From assembly GCF_026151165.2 (NCBI RefSeq), contig NZ_CP117849.1, forward strand, positions 3,224,001-3,288,000: a stretch of 64,000 nt of DNA, given 5' to 3'. The notes beneath the pieces were generated by a model. The model ran no database searches. It saw only the letters and a list, made by a program, of their open reading frames with translations, and was not told the DNA's origin. Source of the DNA: Cryobacterium sp. SO2. GTDB lineage: Bacteria > Actinomycetota > Actinomycetes > Actinomycetales > Microbacteriaceae. A program made the position numbers and the translations under genes. Below, one piece after another: positions 57,120-64,000 of the stretch; within the stretch, counting starts at the first letter, position 1, and the number at the start of each line of letters is the position of its first letter.

Positions 57120-58837
57120 TTCTGTATACCTCTCTCGGGGGTGGTGAGCACGGTAGGGGCCGTGCTGTCGGTCGTGCTGGTGAAACTGTGTGCGATTGCG
57201 GTTGCCGCGGCGCGAGCGGATGCTGCGCCATCGGCGGACAGAGCGGCCGCGGCGAGGTGCCGGGCCTGCTCAAGAGTGAAGTCGGCCAGGGAGGCCCGAA
57301 CGTCGGCGAGGGCCGAAGCCGACATCGACAGGGTGGTGGCGCCGAGGCCCACGAGCACCACGGCGAGCAGCGGGTCGGCCGCGGCCTCGCCGCAGACGCC
57401 GACGGGCTTACCGAGGCTCGCCCCGGCGGCGCCGACCTCGCCCACCAGGCGCAGCACCGCGGGGTGCCATGGGTCCTGGAAGCTCGCGACGCTGCCGAGC
57501 ATCCGGTCGGCCGCGAGGGTGTACTGGGTGAGGTCGTTGGTGCCGATCGACGCGAAGTCGGCGTGCGCCAGGATGTGGGGGGCCAGCAGTGCCGCGCTCG
57601 GCACCTCGACCATGACCCCGGCGGTCTTGAGCCCCAGTTCGTGGGCGAGGGTGGTGAAGTATTGGGTCTCTTCCACCGTGGATACCATCGGCGCCATCAC
57701 CCAGAGGTCGGCCTCGGTGGCCTCGTCGGCTTCGGCGAGCGCGGTGAGCTGCTCGCGCAGGATGTCCTCGCTGGCCCGGAGGGCGCGCAGGCCGCGAAGG
57801 CCCAGCGCGGGGTTCTCCTCGTCGGCGTCGTTGAGGAAGGCGAGGGGTTTGTCCGCGCCGGCGTCGAGTGCCCGCACGACGACCTTCTGGCTGGGGAACG
57901 CGCGCAGCATCCGCTCGTATTCGTCACGCTGCTGCGTCACCGTGGGGGCGGAGGTGGAGTCGAGGAACAGGAATTCGGTGCGGAACAGGCCCACACCTTC
58001 GGCGCCGAGGGCGACGGCCTTGGCCGCGCCATCCGCTGAGCCGAGGTTGGCCAGCAGCGGCACGCTGGTGCCGTCGGCGAGCCGGCCAGGACCGACGGGT
58101 GTGAGGTCGCGGGCGGCGCGGGCGGCGATGCGTGCCCTGGCTTCGGCGAGCTGGTGCTCGGTGGGAGCCAGGAGCACGATGCCGTTGGCGGCGTCGATGA
58201 TGACCTCGTCGCCGTCGGCGAGCTGTTCTGCGGCGTGGGTGCCGACGATCGCGATGATCGACTTCTCCCGGGCCAGGATGGCGGTGTGCGAGGTGGGGCC
58301 GCCGTCGATGGTGATCAGGCCGAGCACCTTGTCGAGGTTGAGCAGGGCGGTGTCGGCGGGGGCCAGGTCGCGGGCGACGAGCACGAACGGCTCAGCGGGG
58401 TCTGGCACTCCGGGCGTGGGCAAGCCGCCCAGGTCGGAGACGACGCGCTGGGCGACGTCGTCGAGGTCCGCGGCACGCTCGCCGAGGTATCCGCCCAGGA
58501 CCAGCAGCTGGTCGCGGAACGCGGCGAAGGCTTCGAACACGGCGCGCTCGGCGGTCAGGTGCTTGTGCAGGCGGGCGGTGATCTCCTCCACGAGGGTCGG
58601 GTCCTCGGCCATCATGGCCTGGGCCTCGAGCACCTCCTGGGCGGTGCCGCCGGCGCGTTCGCCCCTGGCTTCGAGGTCTTCGGCCACGGCGTGCATCGAC
58701 GCGGTCGCCCGGGCCAGTTCGGCCTCCGGGTCGAGTGCGCTGCGGGTGGCGGCGGGTTCGGGCAGCGGCTCGGGCATGCGCAGCACGCGGCCGATGGCCA
58801 CGCCCTGGCCGACGCCGATTCCCTGCAGTTCAATCAT
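57116..58837 (-). CDS. ptsI: Phosphoenolpyruvate-protein phosphotransferase (EI)
   Basis: The first PTS enzyme, autophosphorylated by PEP at H184 in GGPTSHTAILARE and donating to HPr. The 573-aa product also has the PEP-site GLFRTEFLF, the DPWHPAVLRL stretch and active-site Cys in GVCGEAAADP. The ATG at 58837 begins MIELQGIGVGQGVAIG; the frame stays open upstream through ptsH, but that part is not EI. Its placement inside the mannitol operon means EI may rise with mannitol. Confidence 0.96.
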   Translation of the reverse strand: MIELQGIGVGQGVAIGRVLRMPEPLPEPAATRSALDPEAELARATASMHAVAEDLEARGERAGGTAQEVLEAQAMMAEDPTLVEEITARLHKHLTAERAVFEAFAAFRDQLLVLGGYLGERAADLDDVAQRVVSDLGGLPTPGVPDPAEPFVLVARDLAPADTALLNLDKVLGLITIDGGPTSHTAILAREKSIIAIVGTHAAEQLADGDEVIIDAANGIVLLAPTEHQLAEARARIAARAARDLTPVGPGRLADGTSVPLLANLGSADGAAKAVALGAEGVGLFRTEFLFLDSTSAPTVTQQRDEYERMLRAFPSQKVVVRALDAGADKPLAFLNDADEENPALGLRGLRALRASEDILREQLTALAEADEATEADLWVMAPMVSTVEETQYFTTLAHELGLKTAGVMVEVPSAALLAPHILAHADFASIGTNDLTQYTLAADRMLGSVASFQDPWHPAVLRLVGEVGAAGASLGKPVGVCGEAAADPLLAVVLVGLGATTLSMSASALADVRASLADFTLEQARHLAAAALSADGAASARAAATAIAHSFTSTTDSTAPTVLTTPERGIQK

Positions 58838-58850
58838 GTGCGCGGCCCGC

Positions 58851-59117
58851 TCAGGCGTCGTGGTCGGTGAGGAGGAGCCCGGCGAGCTCGTCGAGCACGA
58901 CGTCGGCGTTGTCGGCGTCGGTCGAGAGCGTGACGCTGTCACCGTGGTTGATGCCCAGCGAGATGACGCCGAGGATGCTGGCGGCGTTGACCGGCTTGCC
59001 GTCGCCCTTCTGCAGGGTGACGGGGGCGCCGGCGGCGGCGGCGGCCTTCGTGAACAGTTTCGCGGGGCGGGCGTGCAACCCGTGGGTCGATCCGATCTGT
59101 ACGGTGCGTTCGGCCAT
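58851..59117 (-). CDS. ptsH: Phosphocarrier protein HPr
   Basis: An 88-aa HPr that carries phosphate from EI to EIIA. With the ATG at 59117 the active histidine is His15 (GLHARPA), as in canonical HPr. Ser47 in NAASILGV is the position equivalent to the regulatory Ser46. An alternative ATG four codons earlier (59129) lies 1 nt after GGAAAGG, and either may be used. It sits 13 nt before ptsI. Confidence 0.94.
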   Translation of the reverse strand: MAERTVQIGSTHGLHARPAKLFTKAAAAAGAPVTLQKGDGKPVNAASILGVISLGINHGDSVTLSTDADNADVVLDELAGLLLTDHDA

Positions 59118-59191
59118 TTGTCGCGCCATGCCTTTCCAACGTGCGGGATTGTCACCGGGGCCTCAGTCGAGGTCCCGGCTTCGTGCGGGCG

Positions 59192-59207
59192 GCCGGCAGT
59201 TGCCGGC
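59192..59207 (-). terminator. Hairpin between the IIB gene and ptsH
   Basis: GCCGGCA/TGCCGGC, a 7-bp stem with a 2-nt loop, in the 125-bp gap. It has no T tract, so it may attenuate transcription or stabilise mRNA rather than terminate fully. Confidence 0.35.
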
Positions 59208-59242
59208 ACAAACAATCGGGGGTAACGGTGCGAGCGTTGGGG

Positions 59243-59560
59243 TCAGACCCACGAACGTTCGTGTTCGGCATCCACGGCCAGGTCGAGTGCCAGGTCGCCG
59301 TCACGTGCCGCGAACACCGATTTCGGCAGCAGGGCCACGCCAACGCCCCGCTTTTTCGCCTGAGCGCTGATGCGTTCGAAACGGGGGGCGAGGTGAGGAC
59401 CGATCAGGAGAACGTCGATGGTGTCGAGCGAGGCTGGGAGGTCGGACTCGCTGCCGGCGACGACAGTGAGGGTGAGTCCACGTTCCTTGCCGGTGACACG
59501 CAGCCGGTGCGCAACAAACGCGCTGGACGCTCCGGCACCACAAACGATGAGAATCTTCAT
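59243..59560 (-). CDS. PTS EIIB-like protein (lactose/cellobiose fold)
   Basis: A 105-aa protein starting MKILIVCGAGASSAFVAHRL. The C7-x-x-G-x-S-S loop is the phosphorylation site of the lactose/cellobiose EIIB fold. No matching IIC or IIA gene is nearby, and MtlA already contains its own IIB. It may be a stand-alone regulator or an orphan component (inference). AAAGGA stands 8 nt before the ATG. It is first in the operon, divergent from mtlR. Confidence 0.82.
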   Translation of the reverse strand: MKILIVCGAGASSAFVAHRLRVTGKERGLTLTVVAGSESDLPASLDTIDVLLIGPHLAPRFERISAQAKKRGVGVALLPKSVFAARDGDLALDLAVDAEHERSWV

Positions 59561-59696
59561 TGATTCGTTCCTTTCATCGATCCTTTGAATGCAACACTTA
59601 CTTTCCTCCCGTACGCTGCGCCGCACCACCAGAGCGTTTTCCGCACCCCCGGAAACAACGAAATGCCCGCTGTACCGTGCCCGCACTCTGCTTGAC

Positions 59697-59702
59697 TACT
59701 CT
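59697..59702 (+). promoter_or_regulatory. Candidate leaderless -10 of mtlR
   Basis: TACTCT, preceded by TTGAC as a possible extended element, ends 7 nt before the ATG at 59710. There is no Shine-Dalgarno. Confidence 0.55.
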
Positions 59703-59709
59703 TGAGACG

Positions 59710-61656
59710 ATGGAGTTGCGCACTATGAGTGATAAACAGACACGGATGCTGGACTTCCTGTCCCAGACGTCGAGCTGGATCACGGCAGGTGAACTCGCCG
59801 ACCGCCTGGGGGTGACCCCGCGGAGTGTGCGCAGCTACGTGACCGCAGTGAAAGCCTCCGCGCATCCGCTCACCGTGATCGAGTCGGGCACGGCCGGGTA
59901 CCGCCTCAACCGCGACGAATTCGCCGCGTACACGGCCCAGCACCGGTCGAAGGTGCGCGAAGCGGACGCCGACACACCGCAGCAACGCCTGTCCAGCCTG
60001 GTGCGGCGCCTCACCGAAGCCGCGGACGGGCTCGACGTCTACGAGCTCGCCGCCGAGAACTTCGTCAGCGACTCCACTATCGAGGCCGACCTGGCCCGGG
60101 TGCGCCTGCTGCTGCCCGACAGCGGTCTGACCCTGGTGCGGCACGGCAGCGTCGTCACCCTCACCGGGTCGGAGACCGACCGGCGCAAGCTGCTCAGCCG
60201 CATGTTCCGCGAGGAGAGCGCCCGCGGCATGATCGACCTGGAGACCATCCAGCGCGAGTTCACCTCCGGCCAGGCCGGGGCGGACAGCCTGGGCGCGTTC
60301 AAGACCGATCTCATCGAACTGCTCGACGGCCAGGGTTATTTCGTCAACGAGTACGGCATCAACAACGTGCTGCTGCACGTGGCCATCGCCATCGACAGGG
60401 TCACCAAGCACCTCTCCCCCGCGCCAGCCGTGACCGAGCCGCCGTCGGAGCTGGCCACCTCCCTGTCCGGCCTGATCATGAAGCACTTCGACGTGTGCCT
60501 GGGCAGCGGCGACCTTGCCTACCTCGCGTTCCTGCTCACCACCCGGGTGATCACCCCCGGGCACGACCAGCCGGCGGAGACTCTGATCGAGAGCTATGTG
60601 CGGCCCGAGGAGCTCGCCGCGATGCGCGCGATCGTCGACCGGGCCAGCCAGGAGTACCTCGTCGACCTCGACGACGACGACTTCATCGTGCGGCTCACCC
60701 TGCATGTGCGAAACCTCATCAACCGTGCCCACGACAAGTCCTACTCGCGCAACCCGCTGACCCGGTCGATCAAGACCTCGTACCCGCTGATCTACGAGCT
60801 GGCCGTGTACATCGCCAGCGAGCTGCAGCGGGCGGAGGCGATCGTGATCAACGATGACGAGATCGCCTACATCGCCATGCACGTCGGCGCGCACCTCGAG
60901 CAGCAGGTGCGCCGGGTGGAGTTGGTCACCTGCGCGATCGTGTGCCCGAACTACTACGACATGCACGTGCTGCTGCGCGAGCGCATCGAACGGGTGCTCG
61001 GCGACGACCTCGAGGTCGTCGCGGTGATCACCCGGTCGGATGTGGCCTGGGATGAGCTCGACGCCGACCTCGTGCTCACCACCATCGACCCGCAGCTGCC
61101 GTCAGACGGCATCATCGTGATCCAGCCGTTCCTCACCCAGGGCGACGTCGACCGCATCCGCCAGCACGCCAGCCGGGTACGCCGGATGCGTCGCCGCGCG
61201 AGCCTGAAGGACGACCTGCTGCAGTTCTTCGACGAGTCGCTGTTCGCCCGCAACTTCTACGCCCCCGATGAGACGACCATGATCACCGCCCTGGGCGAGC
61301 GGATGATCACGCGCGGACTCATCGACCAGAGCTACGTCGACGGTGCCATCGAGCGGGAGCTGATGTCGTCCACGGCGTTCACCGACAACCTCGCCGTGCC
61401 GCACGCCATGTCGATGAGCGCCAAGCAGACGTCGATCGCGATCGTCATCAACGACACCCCGATGGAATGGGGCGACAACCGGGTCAACGTGGTCGCCCTG
61501 ATCGCGTTCAGCGCCGCCGGCCGCAGCACCTTCCAGGCGGTCTTCGACCAGTTCGTCGAGGTCTTCGCCGACCGGGTCGAGGTGCAGCGCCTCATCAAGC
61601 GCTCGGTGGACTTCGCGTCGTTCATCGACGAGCTCGTCCACGTCATGGACACCTAA
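59710..61656 (+). CDS. mtlR: MtlR-type PTS-regulated transcriptional activator
   Basis: A 648-aa regulator with DNA-binding helix-turn-helix (about 8-65), two PTS regulation domains (about 195-300 and 310-410), an EIIB-like domain (C408, C412) and a C-terminal EIIA-mannitol-like domain with H565 in LAVPHAMSM. PRD1 keeps H223 but the second expected histidine position in YLAFLLTTRV is not His; PRD2 keeps H391 and H395. In Firmicutes, MtlR senses HPr and EII phosphorylation and activates mtl genes. It is divergent from the operon (149 bp). The ATG at 59710 is chosen because TACTCT ends 7 nt before it. Confidence 0.92.
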   Translation: MELRTMSDKQTRMLDFLSQTSSWITAGELADRLGVTPRSVRSYVTAVKASAHPLTVIESGTAGYRLNRDEFAAYTAQHRSKVREADADTPQQRLSSLVRRLTEAADGLDVYELAAENFVSDSTIEADLARVRLLLPDSGLTLVRHGSVVTLTGSETDRRKLLSRMFREESARGMIDLETIQREFTSGQAGADSLGAFKTDLIELLDGQGYFVNEYGINNVLLHVAIAIDRVTKHLSPAPAVTEPPSELATSLSGLIMKHFDVCLGSGDLAYLAFLLTTRVITPGHDQPAETLIESYVRPEELAAMRAIVDRASQEYLVDLDDDDFIVRLTLHVRNLINRAHDKSYSRNPLTRSIKTSYPLIYELAVYIASELQRAEAIVINDDEIAYIAMHVGAHLEQQVRRVELVTCAIVCPNYYDMHVLLRERIERVLGDDLEVVAVITRSDVAWDELDADLVLTTIDPQLPSDGIIVIQPFLTQGDVDRIRQHASRVRRMRRRASLKDDLLQFFDESLFARNFYAPDETTMITALGERMITRGLIDQSYVDGAIERELMSSTAFTDNLAVPHAMSMSAKQTSIAIVINDTPMEWGDNRVNVVALIAFSAAGRSTFQAVFDQFVEVFADRVEVQRLIKRSVDFASFIDELVHVMDT

Positions 61657-61726
61657 CCAACTGTTCCCGAAGCGGACAACTGCGTCCGGCACACCGGCAC
61701 CAATTGTCCGTTCTGGCAACGGTTGC
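61657..61726. repeat. Dispersed palindrome family A, copy 3
   Basis: Begins at the base after the mtlR stop codon. The arms CCAACTGTTCCC.../...GGCAACGGTTG and AGCGGACAA/TTGTCCGTT surround a CCGGCACACCGG centre. It is upstream of the expansin-like gene. Confidence 0.82.
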
Positions 61727-61803
61727 GGGCGGATGACGCCCGCCCGGTGCAGCCGAGTGGCCCGCCGAGTGGCGGTGCGCCTCTCAGCACGCCAAGATGA
61801 GCC

Positions 61804-62730
61804 ATGCGCCGCGTTCTGCTTCCCCTCCTGGTCGGCCTGGCCGTCCTCGCCCCCGTTCTTGTGGCAGGTCCGTCAACAGCGGTCGCAGCCGTGCCCGCCG
61901 GCAGCGCGGCCTCGCCGGTGACAACAGTGGCAGCCGCCGTCTCCCCGACCCGCAGCTCCTGGTCGACCAGCTTCACGGCGGCATGGAAGCCGTACGGCAA
62001 CTGCGGGGTTCCGGTCGCCCAACTCGACACCCAGAGCTACGCGGCCCTCAACCTTGACAGCTCAGCCGGAGGCGTGGGCCAGTATGCCAATGGCAAGAAC
62101 TGCGGCCGGATGATCACCGTCAAGGTCGGTGAGGTGTGTGTCGGAGGCCGTCACAACACGGGCCCTGTCGGCACGGGCTTCTGCATCGGCGGCAAGCTCG
62201 TGAAGGACAAGTACTACGGCGCCACCCAGACCTTCGTCATCGCCGACAGCTGCCCCGATAACAACAACTGGTGCCGCAATGACGCCTACCACCTCGACCT
62301 GGCCAAGCCGGCGCTCGCGAAGTTCGTCAAGAACGGCACCGTGATGACCGGGCTCAGCACGGCGTGGGCCAACCGCAAGGTGACCTGGAGCTTCGTGTCC
62401 GCCCCGAAGTACACGGGCGATATCAAGATCGGCTTCCGCCGGGACTCGCAGAAGTACTGGACATCCGTGCTGCTCACGCACCTGCAGAACGGAGTCGGCG
62501 GGGTGCAGTACTTCCAGGACGGACAGTGGAAATCGGCCAAGATCAGCGGCAAAGTGGGCCAGGCCTATGAACTCGGCGCGACCGTGCCCAATGGCACCAA
62601 ATTCCGTATCCGTGTGACGGACGCTCTCGGCAAGCCGGTCAAGGGCGGAGCTTCATACAATTTCAGCTTCCCCACCAGCTGCAAGGCGAAGTGCACGGCC
62701 GCCTACACGCCGGTCTCCTACACGCACTAA
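61804..62730 (+). CDS. Secreted expansin-like protein
   Basis: A 308-aa exported protein with a Sec signal (1-28, AVA cleavage region). Residues about 50-180 look like a double-psi beta-barrel of the expansin/RlpA type: SFTAAWKPYGNCGVP, CGRMITVKV, then FVIADSCPDNNNWCRNDAYHLDLA with D165 at the conserved acidic site. At least six cysteines are present. Residues 190-308 form an aromatic-rich beta domain like the expansin C-terminal binding module. Bacterial expansins loosen cellulose or wall polysaccharides without hydrolysis. The match is by motif only. Confidence 0.68.
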   Translation: MRRVLLPLLVGLAVLAPVLVAGPSTAVAAVPAGSAASPVTTVAAAVSPTRSSWSTSFTAAWKPYGNCGVPVAQLDTQSYAALNLDSSAGGVGQYANGKNCGRMITVKVGEVCVGGRHNTGPVGTGFCIGGKLVKDKYYGATQTFVIADSCPDNNNWCRNDAYHLDLAKPALAKFVKNGTVMTGLSTAWANRKVTWSFVSAPKYTGDIKIGFRRDSQKYWTSVLLTHLQNGVGGVQYFQDGQWKSAKISGKVGQAYELGATVPNGTKFRIRVTDALGKPVKGGASYNFSFPTSCKAKCTAAYTPVSYTH

Positions 62731-62743
62731 CCCGCGCCCGCGC

Positions 62744-62817
62744 CGGCAACAGTTCCCCGTCCGGACAATTGCGCCCGGTGTGCCGGGCACAATTGTCCGT
62801 TGCGGCAACAGTTGTGC
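62744..62817. repeat. Dispersed palindrome family A, copy 4
   Basis: The best-preserved centre of the family: CGGACAATTGCGCCCGG and CCGGGCACAATTGTCCG flank TGTG. The outer arms GCAACAGTTCCC and GGCAACAGTTG are less regular. It lies between the convergent expansin-like and aldehyde dehydrogenase genes. Confidence 0.87.
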
Positions 62818-62846
62818 GCCGAAAACGCGCCGGCAACAGGGCCGGG

Positions 62847-64000
62847 CTAGGAGGCGCGCAGGGTGGAGACCAGGCGGCGCACCAGCCAGGTGCGGCGGCG
62901 GGCATACGGCGCGGCCACCAGACCGAGCACATCCGGGTGCGCCGGCGTGCGCAGCACCGCCTTGTCGTGGCTGAACAGTTCCACGGTGTGTTCGCCGTGG
63001 TAGCTGCCCATGCCGCTGGGCCCGACGCCGCCGAACGGCAGTCCCGGAACCATCAGGTGCGACATGGGTGCTCCCAGCCCGACCCCGCCCGAAGAGGTCC
63101 GTGCCAGCAGCGCCCGCTCCGCCTGGCGGTTGCGGGTGAACGCGTACAGCGCCAGCGGCTTGTCCCGCGCGGTGATGAACGCGATCGCGTCCTCAAGTCC
63201 AGGCACTGTCACGATCGGCAGGATCGGCCCGAAGATCTCGTCGGTCATCACCGGCGACACCGGGTCGACATCGGCGAGCACCGTCGGGGCGATGTACAGC
63301 TCGCTCCGGTCGACCCCGCCGCCGGTCACCAGCCGACCCTGGTCGAGCATCCCGACCAGCCGGTCGAACTGCCGGGCGTTGACGATGCGCCCGTAGTCCG
63401 CGCTGGTCCGCGGGTCTGTGCCGTACAGCTCGGCGATGGCGTGCACCAGCAGCGGCTCCAGCCGGGCCGCGACCGCGGGCGTGGTGAGCACATAGTCCGG
63501 TGCCACGCAGGTCTGCCCGGCATTCACGAACCGGCCCCAGGCGATTCTCCGCGCCGCGCTCGGCAGGTCTGCGGTGTCGTCGACCCACACCGGTGACTTC
63601 CCGCCGAGTTCGAGAGTCACGGGGGTGAGGTGCAGGGCGGCGGCCTGCAGCACGATCCGGGCCACGACGCCGTTGCCGGTATAGAAGATGTGGTCCACGC
63701 GTTGCGCGAGCAGTTCGGTGGTCTCCGGAATGCCGCCTTCGACAACGGCCACGGCCTCGCGGTCAAGATACACGGGCACCAGCCTGGCGATCAGGGCCGA
63801 GGTCGCCTCGGCCAGCTCGCTGGGTTTGAGCACCACGGTGTTGCCGGCGGCGATGGCGCCGATCAGCGGGGCGAGCAACAGTTGCACGGGATAGTTCCAC
63901 GGCGCGATGACGGTCACCACGCCGAGCGGTTCGCGCACGATCGTCGCCGTGGACGGCAGCACCACCAGCGGCACCGGCACCCGGCGCGGTTTCAGCCAGC
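62847..64000 (-). CDS. Aldehyde dehydrogenase, partial (5' end outside window)
   Basis: 384 residues of an NAD(P)+-dependent aldehyde dehydrogenase, open to the window edge. The missing start means roughly the first 70-90 residues are absent. Visible motifs: WLKPRRVPVPL at the edge, VTVIAPWNYPVQLLLAPLIGAIAAGNTVVLKPSE, the catalytic Glu in LELGGKSPVWV, catalytic Cys in NAGQTCVAPDYVL and EIFGPILPIV. The order and the short C-terminus with a basic RRRTWLVRRL tail suggest the class 3 (fatty aldehyde/AlkH-like) branch. Confidence 0.93.
   Translation of the reverse strand, partial: WLKPRRVPVPLVVLPSTATIVREPLGVVTVIAPWNYPVQLLLAPLIGAIAAGNTVVLKPSELAEATSALIARLVPVYLDREAVAVVEGGIPETTELLAQRVDHIFYTGNGVVARIVLQAAALHLTPVTLELGGKSPVWVDDTADLPSAARRIAWGRFVNAGQTCVAPDYVLTTPAVAARLEPLLVHAIAELYGTDPRTSADYGRIVNARQFDRLVGMLDQGRLVTGGGVDRSELYIAPTVLADVDPVSPVMTDEIFGPILPIVTVPGLEDAIAFITARDKPLALYAFTRNRQAERALLARTSSGGVGLGAPMSHLMVPGLPFGGVGPSGMGSYHGEHTVELFSHDKAVLRTPAHPDVLGLVAAPYARRRTWLVRRLVSTLRAS

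Noticed and set aside
57116..59215. A possible EI-HPr fusion, because the EI frame stays open through ptsH
   Set aside because: The HPr protein is in a different frame; upstream of MIELQGIGVG the EI frame gives Pro/Ser/Thr-rich nonsense.
59561..59709. A ribonucleic antiterminator (RAT)-terminator pair for BglG-type antitermination
   Set aside because: I found no RAT-like hairpin overlapping a terminator. The regulator has a DNA-binding N-terminus of the MtlR/LicR type rather than an RNA-binding CAT domain.

Overview
The window is 64 kb of high-GC chromosomal DNA from an actinobacterium, most likely a Microbacteriaceae member related to Cryobacterium or Leifsonia. The lineage call rests on gene content and organisation: a GuaB3-type paralogue next to guaB, a RimI-TsaD fusion, a lone groES under CIRCE control, an infA-rpmJ-rpsM-rpsK-rpoA-rplQ cluster without rpsD, PcrA, frequent GTG starts and many apparently leaderless genes. 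It is an inference from sequence reading, not from a database search. No rRNA, tRNA, prophage, transposase or CRISPR array was seen.

Layout. 1-9.9 kb: 5' part of pcrA, glpQ, a membrane protein, a Bax1/YccA protein, then a tightly overlapping minus-strand cluster khtT-khtU-SURF1-DUF3817-guaA. 10-15.7 kb: an AbiEi-like/nuclease-like gene bracketed by two copies of a palindrome, glpD, guaB3 and guaB. 15.9-31.5 kb: a branched-chain amino acid (Liv) ABC operon livHMGF whose LivH carries a fused exported beta-sandwich-like domain. This is followed by an alpha-galactoside utilisation module (two GH36 alpha-galactosidases and a complete Opp-type ABC importer), and then a Liv-type binding protein. 31.6-36 kb: rarD, groES with two CIRCE boxes, a THUMP-like methyltransferase and three small proline-rich DUF4190-like membrane proteins. 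36-46.3 kb: tsaD (fused to rimI), tsaB, a TSUP permease, tsaE, alr, acpS, glmS, coaA, a GNAT enzyme and glmM. 46.3-53.9 kb: rpsI, rplM, truA, an OatA-like acyltransferase and the rplQ-rpoA-rpsK-rpsM-rpmJ-infA block. 54-61.7 kb: a self-contained mannitol PTS operon (orphan IIB, HPr, EI, MtlA, MtlF, MtlD) divergent from an MtlR-type activator. 61.8-64 kb: a secreted expansin-like protein and a partial aldehyde dehydrogenase.

How it works together. Much of the window is central cell-building metabolism: GMP synthesis (guaA, guaB), UDP-GlcNAc precursors (glmS, glmM), D-alanine (alr), CoA/ACP activation (coaA, acpS), tRNA t6A (tsaB/D/E), ribosome and RNA polymerase. It is interleaved with carbon acquisition modules for mannitol, alpha-galactosides and glycerophosphodiesters.

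Two non-coding themes stand out. First, at least nine genes have a TANNNT hexamer ending exactly 6-7 nt before the start codon, the arrangement expected for leaderless mRNAs. These include glmS and coaA, which face away from each other across only 33 bp. Second, two families of long dispersed palindromes (four and three copies) lie between genes, and they often sit beside accessory genes that interrupt otherwise conserved neighbourhoods.
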